64,000 nt of DNA from positions 10,723,501 through 10,787,500 of the forward strand of contig JAFFSR010000136.1 in assembly GCA_017163975.1 (NCBI GenBank), read 5' to 3'. Position numbers and translations under genes: made by a program. A model generated the notes under the pieces. The model searched no databases, was not told the origin of the DNA, and was given only the letters and a program-made list of their open reading frames with translations. Every line of letters begins with the position of its first letter. Within the stretch, counting starts at the first letter, position 1. This DNA is from Anastatus disparis. Its lineage: Eukaryota; Arthropoda; Insecta; Hymenoptera; Eupelmidae. Below, piece by piece: positions 50,450-60,584 of the stretch.

Positions 50450-50649
50450 TATTCTTTCAATTAAAGCAAATACACCTTCTACAGGCTGTCCAAAACGTTA
50501 GAAATATAAACAAATAGTAAGCTTTACCATTTACAAATAGTGAGTTTTAAATTAAATTTACTAATACGAGAATATATATACAATCATGAGAATTATTACT
50601 CAGATGACTATTTTGTTATATAAATCATCAAAATTTGTTACATCATCAT

Positions 50650-50769
50650 TCATAAAGATTGATCACACAGCGAACACTTTAAATTTTCGAATTCCAAGTA
50701 TTTTGTTGTTTTGTCATGTTTTTTCAAATTACATTAAGCACTGCAAGATTTTTTGTAGAGAATACATTT
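50650..50769 (-). pseudogene. Fossil zinc fingers beyond the stop of the 9-finger gene
   Basis: Reading on past the TAA in the same frame gives KCILYKKSCSA-stop-CNLKKHDKT, a finger with its second Cys replaced. In a shifted frame, KCSLCDQS follows after a typical linker position. The stop therefore truncated a longer ancestral array. Confidence 0.6.
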
Positions 50770-51772
50770 TTAATCTCGAACATTCATATGAATTCTGCGT
50801 TCGTGACTTTTTAATTGTGCTTTAAGACTAAACAATTTATCGCAATGAGTACACTTAAAATCTTTAATTTTCAAATGTACTACACGTTTGTGTTGTGCTA
50901 AGTTACTTTTAAAAGTAAAAAATTTATCGCATTGTGTGCATTTCCAATCACGTATTTTTAAATGTACTGCATCTTCATGTCGCTTTAAGTGATCTTTTCC
51001 ACCAAAAGATTTATCGCAATGAGCACACTTATGGATATCCCCATTAAGATGTTTTGCGCGTTCATGCTCTACTAAATTCTCTTTAGTCTTAAAACATTTT
51101 TTGCATTGTGCACATTTCCAATCCTCGATTTTTAAATGTACTGCGCGTTCATGTAATTTTAAAGAATATTTTGAGCTAAAAGATTTATCGCAATGATTAC
51201 ACTTCCAATCCCGGATTTTTAAATGTACAGTACGTTCGTGCAGTTCTAAATGCTGTTTTCTTGCAAAAGGTTTATCACAATGAGTACACTTCCAATTATT
51301 AATGTTCAGGTGCGCTGTGCGTTCATGATCTACTAAATTCCCTTTAGTCTTGAAACATTTTTTGCATTGTGCACATTTCCAATCCCGAATTTGCAAATGT
51401 ACCGAGCGTTCATGTCGCTTTAAATGACTCTTAAAAGAAAATGCCTTATTACATATATTACAAGTGTGCTCTTTAACTTTTGGATGTACATTCCTATAAT
51501 GGCGTTTCAACATTTGTTGAGACAAAAAATTTTTGCCACAAATATCGCAATCGTTTTTCTGTAATTTAGTTGAATCTTCATTAAGAGAATAATCCTTGAA
51601 ATCTTTTAGATTACCGTAGCTTTCATCTTTGATAGAAATCAAACTTGTTTCAAGATCAGGTATAGAATCTGGTACGTGGCACGTTTCGGTTTTAATATCA
51701 ATTGACTCCTGTTTAATAATTGACGTTGAAAGTTGACTTGAGCATATTCCAATTACATTTTCTACACTAGAT
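50770..51772 (-). CDS. Zinc-finger gene exon 3 (all nine fingers)
   Basis: Acceptor AACTTACAG, Thr codon split AC|A, then SSVENVIGICSSQLSTS and the fingers. All Cys and His ligands of fingers 1-9 are intact. Stop TAA at 50772-50770. Confidence 0.92.
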
Positions 51773-52300
51773 CTGTAAGTTAGTAATAATTAGACATTAT
51801 GATTAATAATTAGACTTTTATTTTTATTTTTATTTGATGATTTTTAAAATATAATCGTTTTGTAAGTAACTATTATTACGTAAAATTTACACACGTTTCT
51901 GAGAATATTCCGGTGCAGCAATTATTCGGAGATAGGACACCAGGCGGCTCAATCTTTGTATTTATTAAATGATAGGTTTGGTTCTTAGCTAATGTTGAAG
52001 AACTAATCAGATTGTCGTATTCATCGTCAGCGTCAGTAATTTCTTTTTTAATGTTGACTACATTAATAAGATCGCTTAAGGGAAGCCTATGTAAATGAAT
52101 AATTTCATCAGAAATCAAATGCACGAAACTGTATACTTTATTCAATCAATAGAATGCACAGTAATAATTTGAAAAATGCATTTTTATATCTTAATTTATG
52201 TTAAATTTTTAGAAAGAAATCATTTAAAACATGCATATTGACATTGCATTATTTATAATAATACTTTTGTAATACATCATGGAATATTTAATACTTACAT
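50770..52300 (-). CDS. C2H2 zinc-finger protein, nine fingers, three exons
   Basis: Likely nuclear DNA-binding regulator; target unknown. Coding parts on minus: 52300-52299 (AT of the start codon), 52086-51895, 51772-50770, giving 398 residues. Residues 1-139 are acidic and polar with four SUMO-type motifs (IKKE, IKQE, IKTE, IKDE). Nine C-x2-C-x12-H-x3/4-H fingers occupy about 140-393, from CDICGKNF to CTHCDKLF. Linkers read HLKIRDWK instead of the vertebrate TGEKP. No ZAD or BTB domain is seen. Exon 2 must end AC|GTGTGT, because the nearby TGT|GTAAAT would place a stop at once in exon 3. Two decayed paralogues lie upstream of it (53.5-55.6 kb), and the array has lost its last fingers to a stop codon. 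Confidence 0.85.
51895..52086 (-). CDS. Zinc-finger gene exon 2
   Basis: Acceptor ATTCATTTACATAG followed by G CTT CCC TTA. The frame runs LPLSDLINVVNIKKEITDAD to FSET with no internal Met and a TGA upstream of the acceptor, so the start must lie in another exon. Confidence 0.8.
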
Positions 52301-52330
52301 TGCTAGCAATTTGAGTGTCGTTTAAATGAT
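52299..52330 (-). other. Zinc-finger gene exon 1 (5' leader ending in AT of the start codon)
   Basis: Minus sequence ..TTGCTAGCAAT|GTAAGTATT has a consensus donor. Joined to exon 2 (G CTT CCC) it makes GCA-ATG-CTT with a purine at -3. The exon 5' end is unknown; only the donor at 52299/52298 is supported. Confidence 0.6.
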
Positions 52331-53334
52331 ATCTGTGGTGATACGTATTTGTTGAAAATAAACAAAGATAATTGGCACAGTCAATAAAAATAATAAGATG
52401 CAGTTCTTTAAGTATTAATTTTTTTCTGAAAACCCAAAAGTGTAGAAAAATGTAAATAATTTGTATATGACAGAGAACATTGCTGTGCTATTAATAATAT
52501 AGTAATGAAACTCTCACTTTCAACAAACGAACAAATGTTTAGCTTTGCTTTAATCATACACCTGTTATTCTCATACGTAAAAGAAAGATAGAAAACATTG
52601 AGGAAATTCGAACATCTTCTTATATTAACAATAATATATATGATATATTTACGTGCTATTCTTAATATTTTGATCCGTAATATTTTGTATTAAACTATGT
52701 AAAGTCTATTTTTAGCATACATTTATAAAAATTTGACAACACATTTTATATTCAAAGGAAAAAAAATGATTTCTTAAATAATTAATTGTCTGAATCAAAA
52801 ATAAAAAAAAAAATAAATTAATATTATTGGAATAGAAAAATTTGTTTTCCTTATGTTTACTTTCATCTTTGAATAGCATCACGCAGAAATTAAAGTTAAT
52901 GTCAACATCAACAACGCCATCAGTTAATTACCTCCTACAGTGATTTTTCGATAAGAAAAATTTTTCTAATTTTCAACTAACTGAACCAAGAAAGAAGTCG
53001 CTTTCATTTGGTATAACGACCATTTTACAATTATGAACTATTTTGTCTAAATTTCAAAGTTATTTTCAAAATAACCTCGTCGTTATGTAGGTCTCATTCA
53101 ATAATTTTCACAAGAACTTTAAAAATTATTCTAAATTTTCTAATGAATTTCTATATATTTGGTCAATTAAACAGTACATTTTTTAGAGTTCATTCGATTG
53201 TTTAAACTTGATAGATCCCATACAAAACATGCGGTGTCAATTACAAATTGCAAACGCACTCTTTATTTATGCGAATGATTTTTATGAAACTTGATATATT
53301 TTAAATTCTAAGTAAAAGTATCAATCGCACATTT
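52331..53334. other. Upstream region of the zinc-finger gene
   Basis: It should contain the promoter. Nothing definite is seen besides AT-rich DNA. Confidence 0.4.
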
Positions 53335-53390
53335 AAGAGGTCGCTCAGTTAGTACAGCAATAGATCCGTAATCTTGAGGACCCGAGTTAT
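53335..53390 (+). mobile_element. tRNA-derived SINE, head-only fragment (copy 5)
   Basis: GGTCGCTCAGTTAGTACAGC and GATCCGTAATCTTGAGGACCCGAGTT match the SINE head up to the B box, where similarity stops. Plus strand, between zinc-finger paralogues. Confidence 0.75.
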
Positions 53391-53499
53391 AAAGGTTTTT
53401 AACTTTTTAACTGCAGCTGATCGTAGATGGTTAAAACTTTTATTAGAAAATACGAATTAGATTACAAATTAGATTTACGAATTAAAAAATGTTTTTCTA

Positions 53500-54340
53500 T
53501 TTAGCTTTACCGTATACAAATATCGAACTATGAATTAAATTAACTAACACGAGAATATACACAATAACAAGAACGAAATGCTCAGATGATTTTTTTGTTA
53601 TACATATTATTAAGTTTTAACAGTAGAATTTTTCTGGAATTTCATAAGATATACATTTCTATTATTGCACTCTTGCATGCATGATCTTATGTTTTTTTAT
53701 GTTATTCATAAAGAAAGTTTGATTACAAAGCATACACTTTAAGTTTTAAAGTTGCAAGTGTTTTCTTAATTTTTGATAACGTTTCAAATTATATTAAGTA
53801 CTGAAAGATTTATTGCAAAAGGCACATTTTCAATCGCGGATTTTTAAATAAACTATGCGTTTGGGACGTTTCAAATTTTCTATATGATAAGATAATTTGT
53901 CGCAATAAGTACACTTAAAATTCTGAATTTTCAAATGTATTCTGCGCTCGTGTTGTTCCGAACCGTGTTTACTATAGTAAAAGATCTATTGCATTCTACA
54001 TACTTCCAATCACAGATACGCAGGTGTTTTACGCGTTCATGACTTACTAATTTCTGTTTAATTATAAAAGATTCATCACGTTGTGCACATTTCCAATCCC
54101 GGATTTGCAAATGTATTGTGTGTCCGTGTAGTTTTAACTAATATTTTTAACTAAAAGATTTATGGCAATGATATCTTATCGTGTACCGAACTTTCATGAC
54201 TTTTTAACATATATTAAAAAAAACGTCTTTCTACATATATTACAAATAAGCTTTTTAATCTTTTCTTGTAACTCATTGTAAGAATATTCATTAAGAGAAA
54301 AACCCTTTATGGTTAGCATGCTTGTTTTAATAGAATTTTA
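53500..54340 (-). pseudogene. Decayed C2H2 zinc-finger paralogue 2
   Basis: The 3' flank (TAGCTTTACCGTATACAAAT) matches the flank of the intact gene near 50520 (AGCTTTACCATTTACAAAT). On minus a finger remnant CMLCNQTFFMNNIKKHKIMH (about 53675-53735) keeps its ligands but is one residue short. Further pieces with ATTTTCAAATGTATT- and CATTTCCAATCCCGGATTTG-like segments are linker remnants. Multiple stops and frameshifts are present. Confidence 0.8.
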
Positions 54341-54829
54341 TGGTAAGGTGGTTAATACTAACAATTTTAACAATTTTATTTTCATCCTTCCAATTACAGC
54401 AAATTAAACTTTTATGGATTTTTTAGAACTTGGATTAAAAATATATTTAGCTTTACCGGTTACAAATATCAATAAGTTATTAAATGTATATCTTATACGT
54501 TTTCATATTCAGAAGAAAATTTCAACTTATTCGAGTTTCACATCAATTGGCTACTAACCAGTCTGATGGACATCTTCTTTCAATTTTTATAGGATTTAAA
54601 TACTAACTAATTATATTTTGTATCATAGAAAAAAAAATATTAAACCCTTAACTCTCTGTGCAGCATTTAATTTTCTCATTAAAAAATATACATCACGTTA
54701 TGCAGTAGCAAAGTAGTCAAGATGCGAAAGTTGATATGCAATTTACAATATTCTTATGTTTGTGGAAGAATATATGACCATACCCCTTGTCGTACATGTA
54801 CGGAAAATTACCCCTACAGTGGGTTTACA

Positions 54830-55616
54830 ATTAAAAAAACTATCGCTTATCTGATTTTTGTTGTACAAATCTTACTAATCTAAACAGTAAAATTTTTACA
54901 GAACTTCGTGAAGCTTGGTTAGAGTTCCAAATGTTTTGTTAATTTGTGGCATTTTCAATTATGTTGACTTGTAAAAGTTTCACCACAATGAGTACCTTTG
55001 AAATTCCGAATATTCATATGAACCGTGCATTCGTGACATTTTAAATATACTTTAGAATTGGGTGCACTTAAAATGCTGGATTTTCAAATGTATTATGCCT
55101 TCATGTTGTTTTCAATTTCTCTTGCATTCTGTACATTTCGAATTTTCAAATGCAATGTACGTTCGTGACGTTTTAAAGATGATTAGATCCGAATGATTTT
55201 TCGCAATAAGTACACTTAAAATCCCGAATATTCAAATGTGTTCCGCGTTCGTATTGTTTTAAAGTTCTCTTAGTTAAAAAAGATTTTTCGCATCGTGCAC
55301 ATTTCCAATCTCGGATTTCCAAATGCACTGTAGGTTCGTGACGTTTTAAATTTGATTGATTAGTGCATGATTCTTCGCAAAAAGTGCACTTAAAGTTCCG
55401 GATTTTTAAATGTACTGCGTGCTCACGATAATTTAAATTATTTTTAGCGCTAAAATAATTGTCACAATGAGACCACTTATATTCACGAATTTTTAAATGT
55501 ACGGAGCGATCGTGTTGTTTTAACATTGATTTATAAGCAAATAATTTATCGCATTGTGTACACTTCCAATCCTGGAGTTTTAAATGTACTACGCGCTCGT
55601 GCTGTTTTAAGTGCAC
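54830..55616 (-). pseudogene. Decayed C2H2 zinc-finger paralogue 3
   Basis: The frame 55616-55173 still reads 147 residues of finger array: intact CTQCDKLFAYKSMLKQHDRSVH, then fingers with lost ligands (KWSHCD, first Cys to Trp; NYREH; TLKQYERG, His to Tyr). Below 55173 frameshifts break the array, with recognisable linkers to about 54955. The 5' end is lost at about 55620. No start codon or N-terminal exon is visible. Confidence 0.85.
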
Positions 55617-55672
55617 TCTATAATTGAATGATTTGTATTGGGATCTGACATGGGGGCGTGGTCTAAGCTAAG

Positions 55673-55890
55673 ATGGCGTACAATAGTATACAATTTACAT
55701 TGTCATATATGGAGCAAGTACCTGTTTTTGTTAATTATGAATATTTCTGTACTATTGGGCAGATACTAATCCTACCAAACGTTATTTTATAAAAGATGAA
55801 CAAGTTTTCAGAGCAGGACATATAATAAAATACGTTAAAAATAACAAAAATATCGGTGATATAATAACCTTTTCACCAAACACAAACAAA
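55673..55890 (+). pseudogene. N-terminal fragment of an unrecognised protein, frame-broken
   Basis: ATG at 55673 opens AYNSIQFTLSYMEQVPVFVN..YFCTIG and stops at 55790. In a shifted frame the sense continues as DTNPTKRYFIKDEQVFRAGH and IIKYVKNNKNIGD to about 55870. Composition and continuity look like a real coding sequence with one indel near 55762. It stops at the homopolymer junction next to the tandem array. Family unknown. Confidence 0.4.
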
Positions 55891-55911
55891 AAAAAACAAA
55901 CCCCCAACAAC

Positions 55912-55917
<6 letters not shown>

Positions 55918-55952
<35 letters not shown>

Positions 55953-55978
55953 CACCCCCCCGCGTTTTTTTTTTTTTT
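55918..55978. repeat. Homopolymer junction (T run, C run, T run)
   Basis: A T run of over 30 bases, then C7, GCG and T13, preceded by C-rich/A-rich sequence. It sits exactly at the edge of the tandem array. It could be a genuine low-complexity junction or an assembly artefact. Confidence 0.8.
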
Positions 55979-56824
55979 CAAAAACCAATAGGAGGTGGAG
56001 TTAATGAACTTTTACGGGACATAAAGTAGAATCTATTAATTTTTATGAATAAGTAATGTATATTTTAAAAACATAACAATGCGGGTTTGTCCGAATTTTT
56101 AAATTTGTATATTTGCGAAATAGTTAGAGTCCGCGTGTCTCAATTGGAATCTGGAGAATAAATTAGAGTTTAGGTTTTTCAATTTGTATATAAAGAATGA
56201 GTTAATCATGATAATTAAAAGGGATTAATGCAGTTCTGAAATTATTCATAAAATTAAACTTTCTTAGAAACGAATAGAACCTCTGTTTGACTCATTAAAC
56301 TTTTTAGAGCTTAATTATTTTTTAACTTCGAGATATTTTTCCTAGATGAAATGAAGAAATAAGTCGCGTTTATCCGATTTAACTTTTGATTTTTTCAAAG
56401 TTATCAGCAATGTTTTCTAGATTTAAAGGCCTTTTAAAAAAGGTAGTAATTTGAAGGTTAAAAAGCATAATAACATTATTAGCATTAAGTCAGCCATAGG
56501 TTAGTTTAACTGGAATGGAAACTTCATACGCGAGATGTTAGATAAAAAGTGTTTTATGAAAATTTATCGATATTTACACTTATTAGCATTTGAAATAACA
56601 AAATTTTTTTACTATTATTAATAGTCATTCACATTTTAAAATTCATATTAATTTATAACTTACAACTATCTACAATTATTTCTAATTATTTAGAACTATA
56701 CGCATTTTTAAATTAGTAAAAATTTGTCTGCATGCATTATCTCTAAAAGTGATAAATGAATAAAAGTATTCATGTCAAAAATAGAATAAAAAGCTAATAT
56801 CATTTACAATATATTTTAATATAA

Positions 56825-56925
56825 TTAAGAAATATAATTTTCAGATTAGACAGTTACTTGTCTTTCGATATTTATATTGTACTATTTTCCTTGTAGCATA
56901 ACTGTCCTAAAATTATATTTCTTAA
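56825..56925. repeat. 101-base inverted repeat after gene copy 1
   Basis: TTAAGAAATATAATTTT at the left is repeated inverted at the right, with GACAGTTA/TAACTGTC inside. It lies about 60 bases past the gene's stop position and recurs in every unit (58624-58724 in unit 2). Confidence 0.8.
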
Positions 56926-56986
56926 TTTGTTAAAATATAGTGATTACTAATAGGTTTTTGAAATTCAAAGAATAGATTCCGTTAAT

Positions 56987-57588
56987 TCAAAATATTGGCA
57001 TATCGAGAGCACGTGTTGCCATGCTCTTACTTTTAATCGGAACTGGTGTGTCTATTTGTTCGCGAGATGGTATGATTTTCCTTGTTTTGAATTTCGGGTT
57101 TTCGTAATTTGTAGAATTGTTTTTACGTTTTTTAGGATATTCTTGATTAGGTATCGTTGATGTTTTTCGCTATGATGGTTCTTTTTTGATGAGGCAGGTT
57201 GAAGCTTTTTTGGTCGCTGATATTGTTTATGATTTTCTGCAGAGTGATTGTTTCCTGAGGAGGAATATTGAAGGATTTCTTGTTTTTGATGTTGCTGAGC
57301 GAGGTTTTTGTCCTGGCTGCTATTTGAGGAGGTTTCTTGAAAAATTTTTTTTTTCCATTTTTCTACTAATAATACTGCTTTTCTAGCGACTAACGTATAA
57401 TGGGAGTCGCGTAAGGAATTGACCGTTCTATTAATCAGCGTAATATCAAGGTGTTCAAGTTTAAGAGGTAGATGATTTAATTGTTCCAAACAGGATAATA
57501 ATACGCAATAATTACGAGAATGCTGATTGATTAGATTTCGGAGACGAAAAACTTCCTTTTCAATGCTGTAGTCAATGCTGTAGTCCAT
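56987..57588 (-). pseudogene. TFIIS N-domain protein, copy 1, frameshifted C-terminus
   Basis: Same gene as copy 2 with one G missing near 57152 (GATTAGG for GATTAGGG). The reading frame leaves the family after residue 146 and stops at 57052, giving 178 residues and a changed tail (NVKTILQITKTRNSKQGK). The TFIIS-like domain is intact, but the PKKRK signal is lost. It may still be expressed as a tail variant, or the indel may be a sequencing error in a homopolymer. Confidence 0.75.
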
Positions 57589-57700
57589 GGTGACAGCAGA
57601 GCAAAGTCGTTTTGATTTAATGTAAAATGAAAATAAACTAGTAGTAGTTTACTGGTCGCAAGCTATTTGGCAAGTGATATTTATTTCCCGAGCAAATCTT

Positions 57701-57707
57701 ATTTATA
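57701..57707 (-). promoter_or_regulatory. TATA-like box of gene copy 1
   Basis: TATAAAT on minus, about 115 bases upstream of the ATG, followed about 28 bases later by an initiator-like ATCACTT. Identical boxes precede the other copies (59501-59507 in unit 2). Confidence 0.45.
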
Positions 57708-58623
57708 TTTGTTAAGTAACTATTCTGATAGAGGATTAGTATAGAGGGTGGGGTTAATAAGTGCCTATTATAATAAAGGATTAGGATAGGGGGTGGGGTT
57801 AATGAACTTTTACGGGACATAAAGTAGAATCTATTAATTTTTATGAATAAGTAATGTATATTTTAAAAACATCACAATGCGGGTTTGTCCGAATTTTTAA
57901 ATTTGTATATTTGCGAAATAGTTAGAGTCCGCGTGTCTCAATTGGAATCTGGAGAATAAATTAGAGTTTAGGTTTTTCAATTTGTATATAAAGAATGAGT
58001 TAATCATGATAATTAAAAGGGATTGATGCAGGTCTGAAATTATTCATTAAATTACCCTTTCTTAGAAACGAATAGAACCTCTGTCTGACTCATTAAACTT
58101 TTTAGAGCTTAATTATTTTTTAACTTCGAGAGATATTTTTCTAGATGAAATGAAGAAATAAGTCGCGTTTATCCGATTTAACTTTTGATTTTTTCAAAGT
58201 TATCAGCAATGTTTTCTAGATTTAAAGGCCTTTTAAAAAAGGTAGTAATTTGAAGGTTAAAAAGCATAATAACATTATTAGCATTAAGTCAGCCATAGGT
58301 TAGTTTAACTGGAATGGAAACTTCATACGCGAGATGTTAGATAAAAAGTGTTTTATGAAAATTTATCGATATTTACACTTATTAGCATTTGAAATAACAA
58401 AATTTTTTTACTATTATTAATAGTCATTCACATTTTAAAATTCATATTAATTTATAACTTACAACTATCTACAATTATTTCTAATTATTTAGAACTATAC
58501 GCATTTTTAAATTAGTAAAAATTTGTCTGCATGCATTATCTCTAAAAGTGATAAATGAATAAAAGTATTCATGTCAAAAATAGAATAAAAAGCTAATATC
58601 ATTTACAATATATTTTAATATAA

Positions 58624-58724
58624 TTAAGAAATATAATTTTCAGATTAGACAGTTACTTGTCTTTCGATATTTATATTGTACTATTTTCCTTGTAGCATAA
58701 CTGTCCTAAAATTATATTTCTTAA
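58624..58724. repeat. 101-base inverted repeat after gene copy 2
   Basis: Same structure as at 56825-56925, about 60 bases after the stop. It could be a MITE captured in the unit or a 3'-end hairpin. Confidence 0.8.
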
Positions 58725-58785
58725 TTTGTTAAAATATAGTGATTACTAATAGGTTTTTGAAATTCAAAGAATAGATTCCGTTAAT

Positions 58786-59388
58786 TCAAAATATTGGCAT
58801 ATCGAGAGCACGTGTTGCCATGCTCTTACTTTTAATCGGAACTGGTGTGTCTATTTGTTCGCGAGATGGTATGATTTTCCTTGTTTTGAATTTCGGGTTT
58901 TCGTAATTTGTAGAATTGTTTTTACGTTTTTTAGGATATTCTTGATTAGGGTATCGTTGATGTTTTTCGCTATGATGGTTCTTTTTTGATGAGGCAGGTT
59001 GAAGCTTTTTTGGTCGCTGATATTGTTTATGATTTTCTGCAGAGTGATTGTTTCCTGAGGAGGAATATTGAAGGATTTCTTGTTTTTGATGTTGCTGAGC
59101 GAGGTTTTTGTCCTGGCTGCTATTTGAGGAGGTTTCTTGAAAAATTTTTTTTTTCCATTTTTCTACTAATAATACTGCTTTTCTAGCGACTAACGTATAA
59201 TGGGAGTCGCGTAAGGAATTGACCGTTCTATTAATCAGCGTAATATCAAGGTGTTCAAGTTTAAGAGGTAGATGATTTAATTGTTCCAAACAGGATAATA
59301 ATACGCAATAATTACGAGAATGCTGATTGATTAGATTTCGGAGACGAAAAACTTCCTTTTCAATGCTGTAGTCAATGCTGTAGTCCAT
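58786..59388 (-). CDS. TFIIS/Elongin-A-type N-domain protein with basic tail, copy 2 (intact)
   Basis: Single-exon gene, 200 residues, ATG in strong context (GTCACCATGG). Residues about 11-83 fit the TFIIS N-terminal (LW) domain of TFIIS, Elongin A and Med26: LLSCLEQLNHLPLKLEHLDI, then TLINRTVNSLRDSHYTLVAR and VLLVEKWKKK, matching the family pattern of a Leu-Pro turn, T-V-N-x-L-R and a terminal W-K. This domain binds partners in transcription elongation. Residues 84-145 are polar (Gln, Asn, Ser, His), and PKKRK at 152-156 matches the SV40-type nuclear signal, so a nuclear role is likely. None of the other Elongin A, TFIIS zinc-ribbon or Med26 parts follow. The 5' end contains a 12-base direct repeat encoding DYSIDYSI. 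Function in transcription is inferred. Part of a tandem family. Confidence 0.82.
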   Translation of the reverse strand: MDYSIDYSIEKEVFRLRNLINQHSRNYCVLLSCLEQLNHLPLKLEHLDITLINRTVNSLRDSHYTLVARKAVLLVEKWKKKIFQETSSNSSQDKNLAQQHQKQEILQYSSSGNNHSAENHKQYQRPKKLQPASSKKNHHSEKHQRYPNQEYPKKRKNNSTNYENPKFKTRKIIPSREQIDTPVPIKSKSMATRALDMPIF

Positions 59389-59500
59389 GGTGACAGCAGA
59401 GCAAAGTCGTTTTGATTTAATGTAAAATGAAAATAAACTAGTAGTAGTTTACTGGTCGCAAGCTATTTGGCAAGTGATATTTATTTCCCGAGCAAATCTT

Positions 59501-59507
59501 ATTTATA
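59501..59507 (-). promoter_or_regulatory. TATA-like box of gene copy 2
   Basis: TATAAAT on minus in the same position relative to the ATG as in unit 1. Confidence 0.45.
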
Positions 59508-60584
59508 TTTGTTAAGTAACTATTCTGATAGAGGATTAGTATAGAGGGTGGGGTTAATAAGTGCCTATTATAATAAAGGATTAGGATAGGGGGTGGGGTT
59601 AATGAACTTTTACGGGACATAAAGTAGAATCTATTAATTTTTATGAATAAGTAATGTATATTTTAAAAACATCACAATGCGGGTTTGTCCGAATTTTTAA
59701 ATTTGTATATTTGCGAAATAGTTAGAGTCCGCGTGTCTCAATTGGAATCTGGAGAATAAATTAGAGTTTAGGTTTTTCAATTTGTATATAAAGAATGAGT
59801 TAATCATGATAATTAAAAGGGATTGATGCAGGTCTGAAATTATTCATTAAATTACCCTTTCTTAGAAACGAATAGAACCTCTGTCTGACTCATTAAACTT
59901 TTTAGAGCTTAATTATTTTTTAACTTCGAGATATTTTTTCTAGATGAAATGAAGAAATAAGTCGCGTTTATCCGATTTAACTTTTGATTTTTTCAAAGTT
60001 ATCAGCAATGTTTTCTAGATTTAAAGGCCTTTTAAAAAAGGTAGTAATTTGAAGGTTAAAAAGCATAATAACATTATTAGCATTAAGTCAGCCATAGGTT
60101 AGTTTAACTGGAATGGAAACTTCATACGCGAGATGTTAGATAAAAAGTGTTTTATGAAAATTTATCGATATTTACACTTATTAGCATTTGAAATAACAAA
60201 AATTTTTTACTATTATTAATAGTCATTCACATTTTAAAATTCATATTAATTTATAACTTACAACTATCTACAATTATTTCTAATTATTTAGAACTATACG
60301 CATTTTTAAATTAGTAAAAATTTGTCTGCATGCATTATCTCTAAAAGTGATAAATGAATAAAAGTATTCATGTCAAAAATAGAATAAAAAGCTAATATCA
60401 TTTACAATATATTTTAATATAATTAAGAAATATAATTTTCAGATTAGACAGTTACTTGTCTTTCGATATTTATATTGTACTATTTTCCTTGTAGCATAAC
60501 TGTCCTAAAATTATATTTCTTAATTTGTTAAAATATAGTGATTACTAATAGGTTTTTGAAATTCAAAGAATAGATTCCGTTAAT

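Noticed and set aside
51885..51895. Alternative donor TGT|GTAAAT for zinc-finger exon 2
   Set aside because: Phase 0 would give ATC TAG at the start of exon 3. The GTGTGT donor keeps the frame open.
51876..52145. Zinc-finger exon 2 read as a separate 89-residue protein
   Set aside because: It needs a non-ATG start just after a TGA and runs through a donor. Splicing to exon 3 fits far better.
57186..57386. 66-residue plus-strand frame repeated in every array unit
   Set aside because: It is antisense to the conserved TFIIS-domain gene, has no domain, and is preserved only because the units are near-identical.
57638..57820. 60-residue minus frame upstream of each array gene
   Set aside because: It runs through the GGATTAG/GGGTGGGGTTAAT direct repeats and the TATA region. 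Pro/Leu/Tyr content reflects the repeat and no function is visible.
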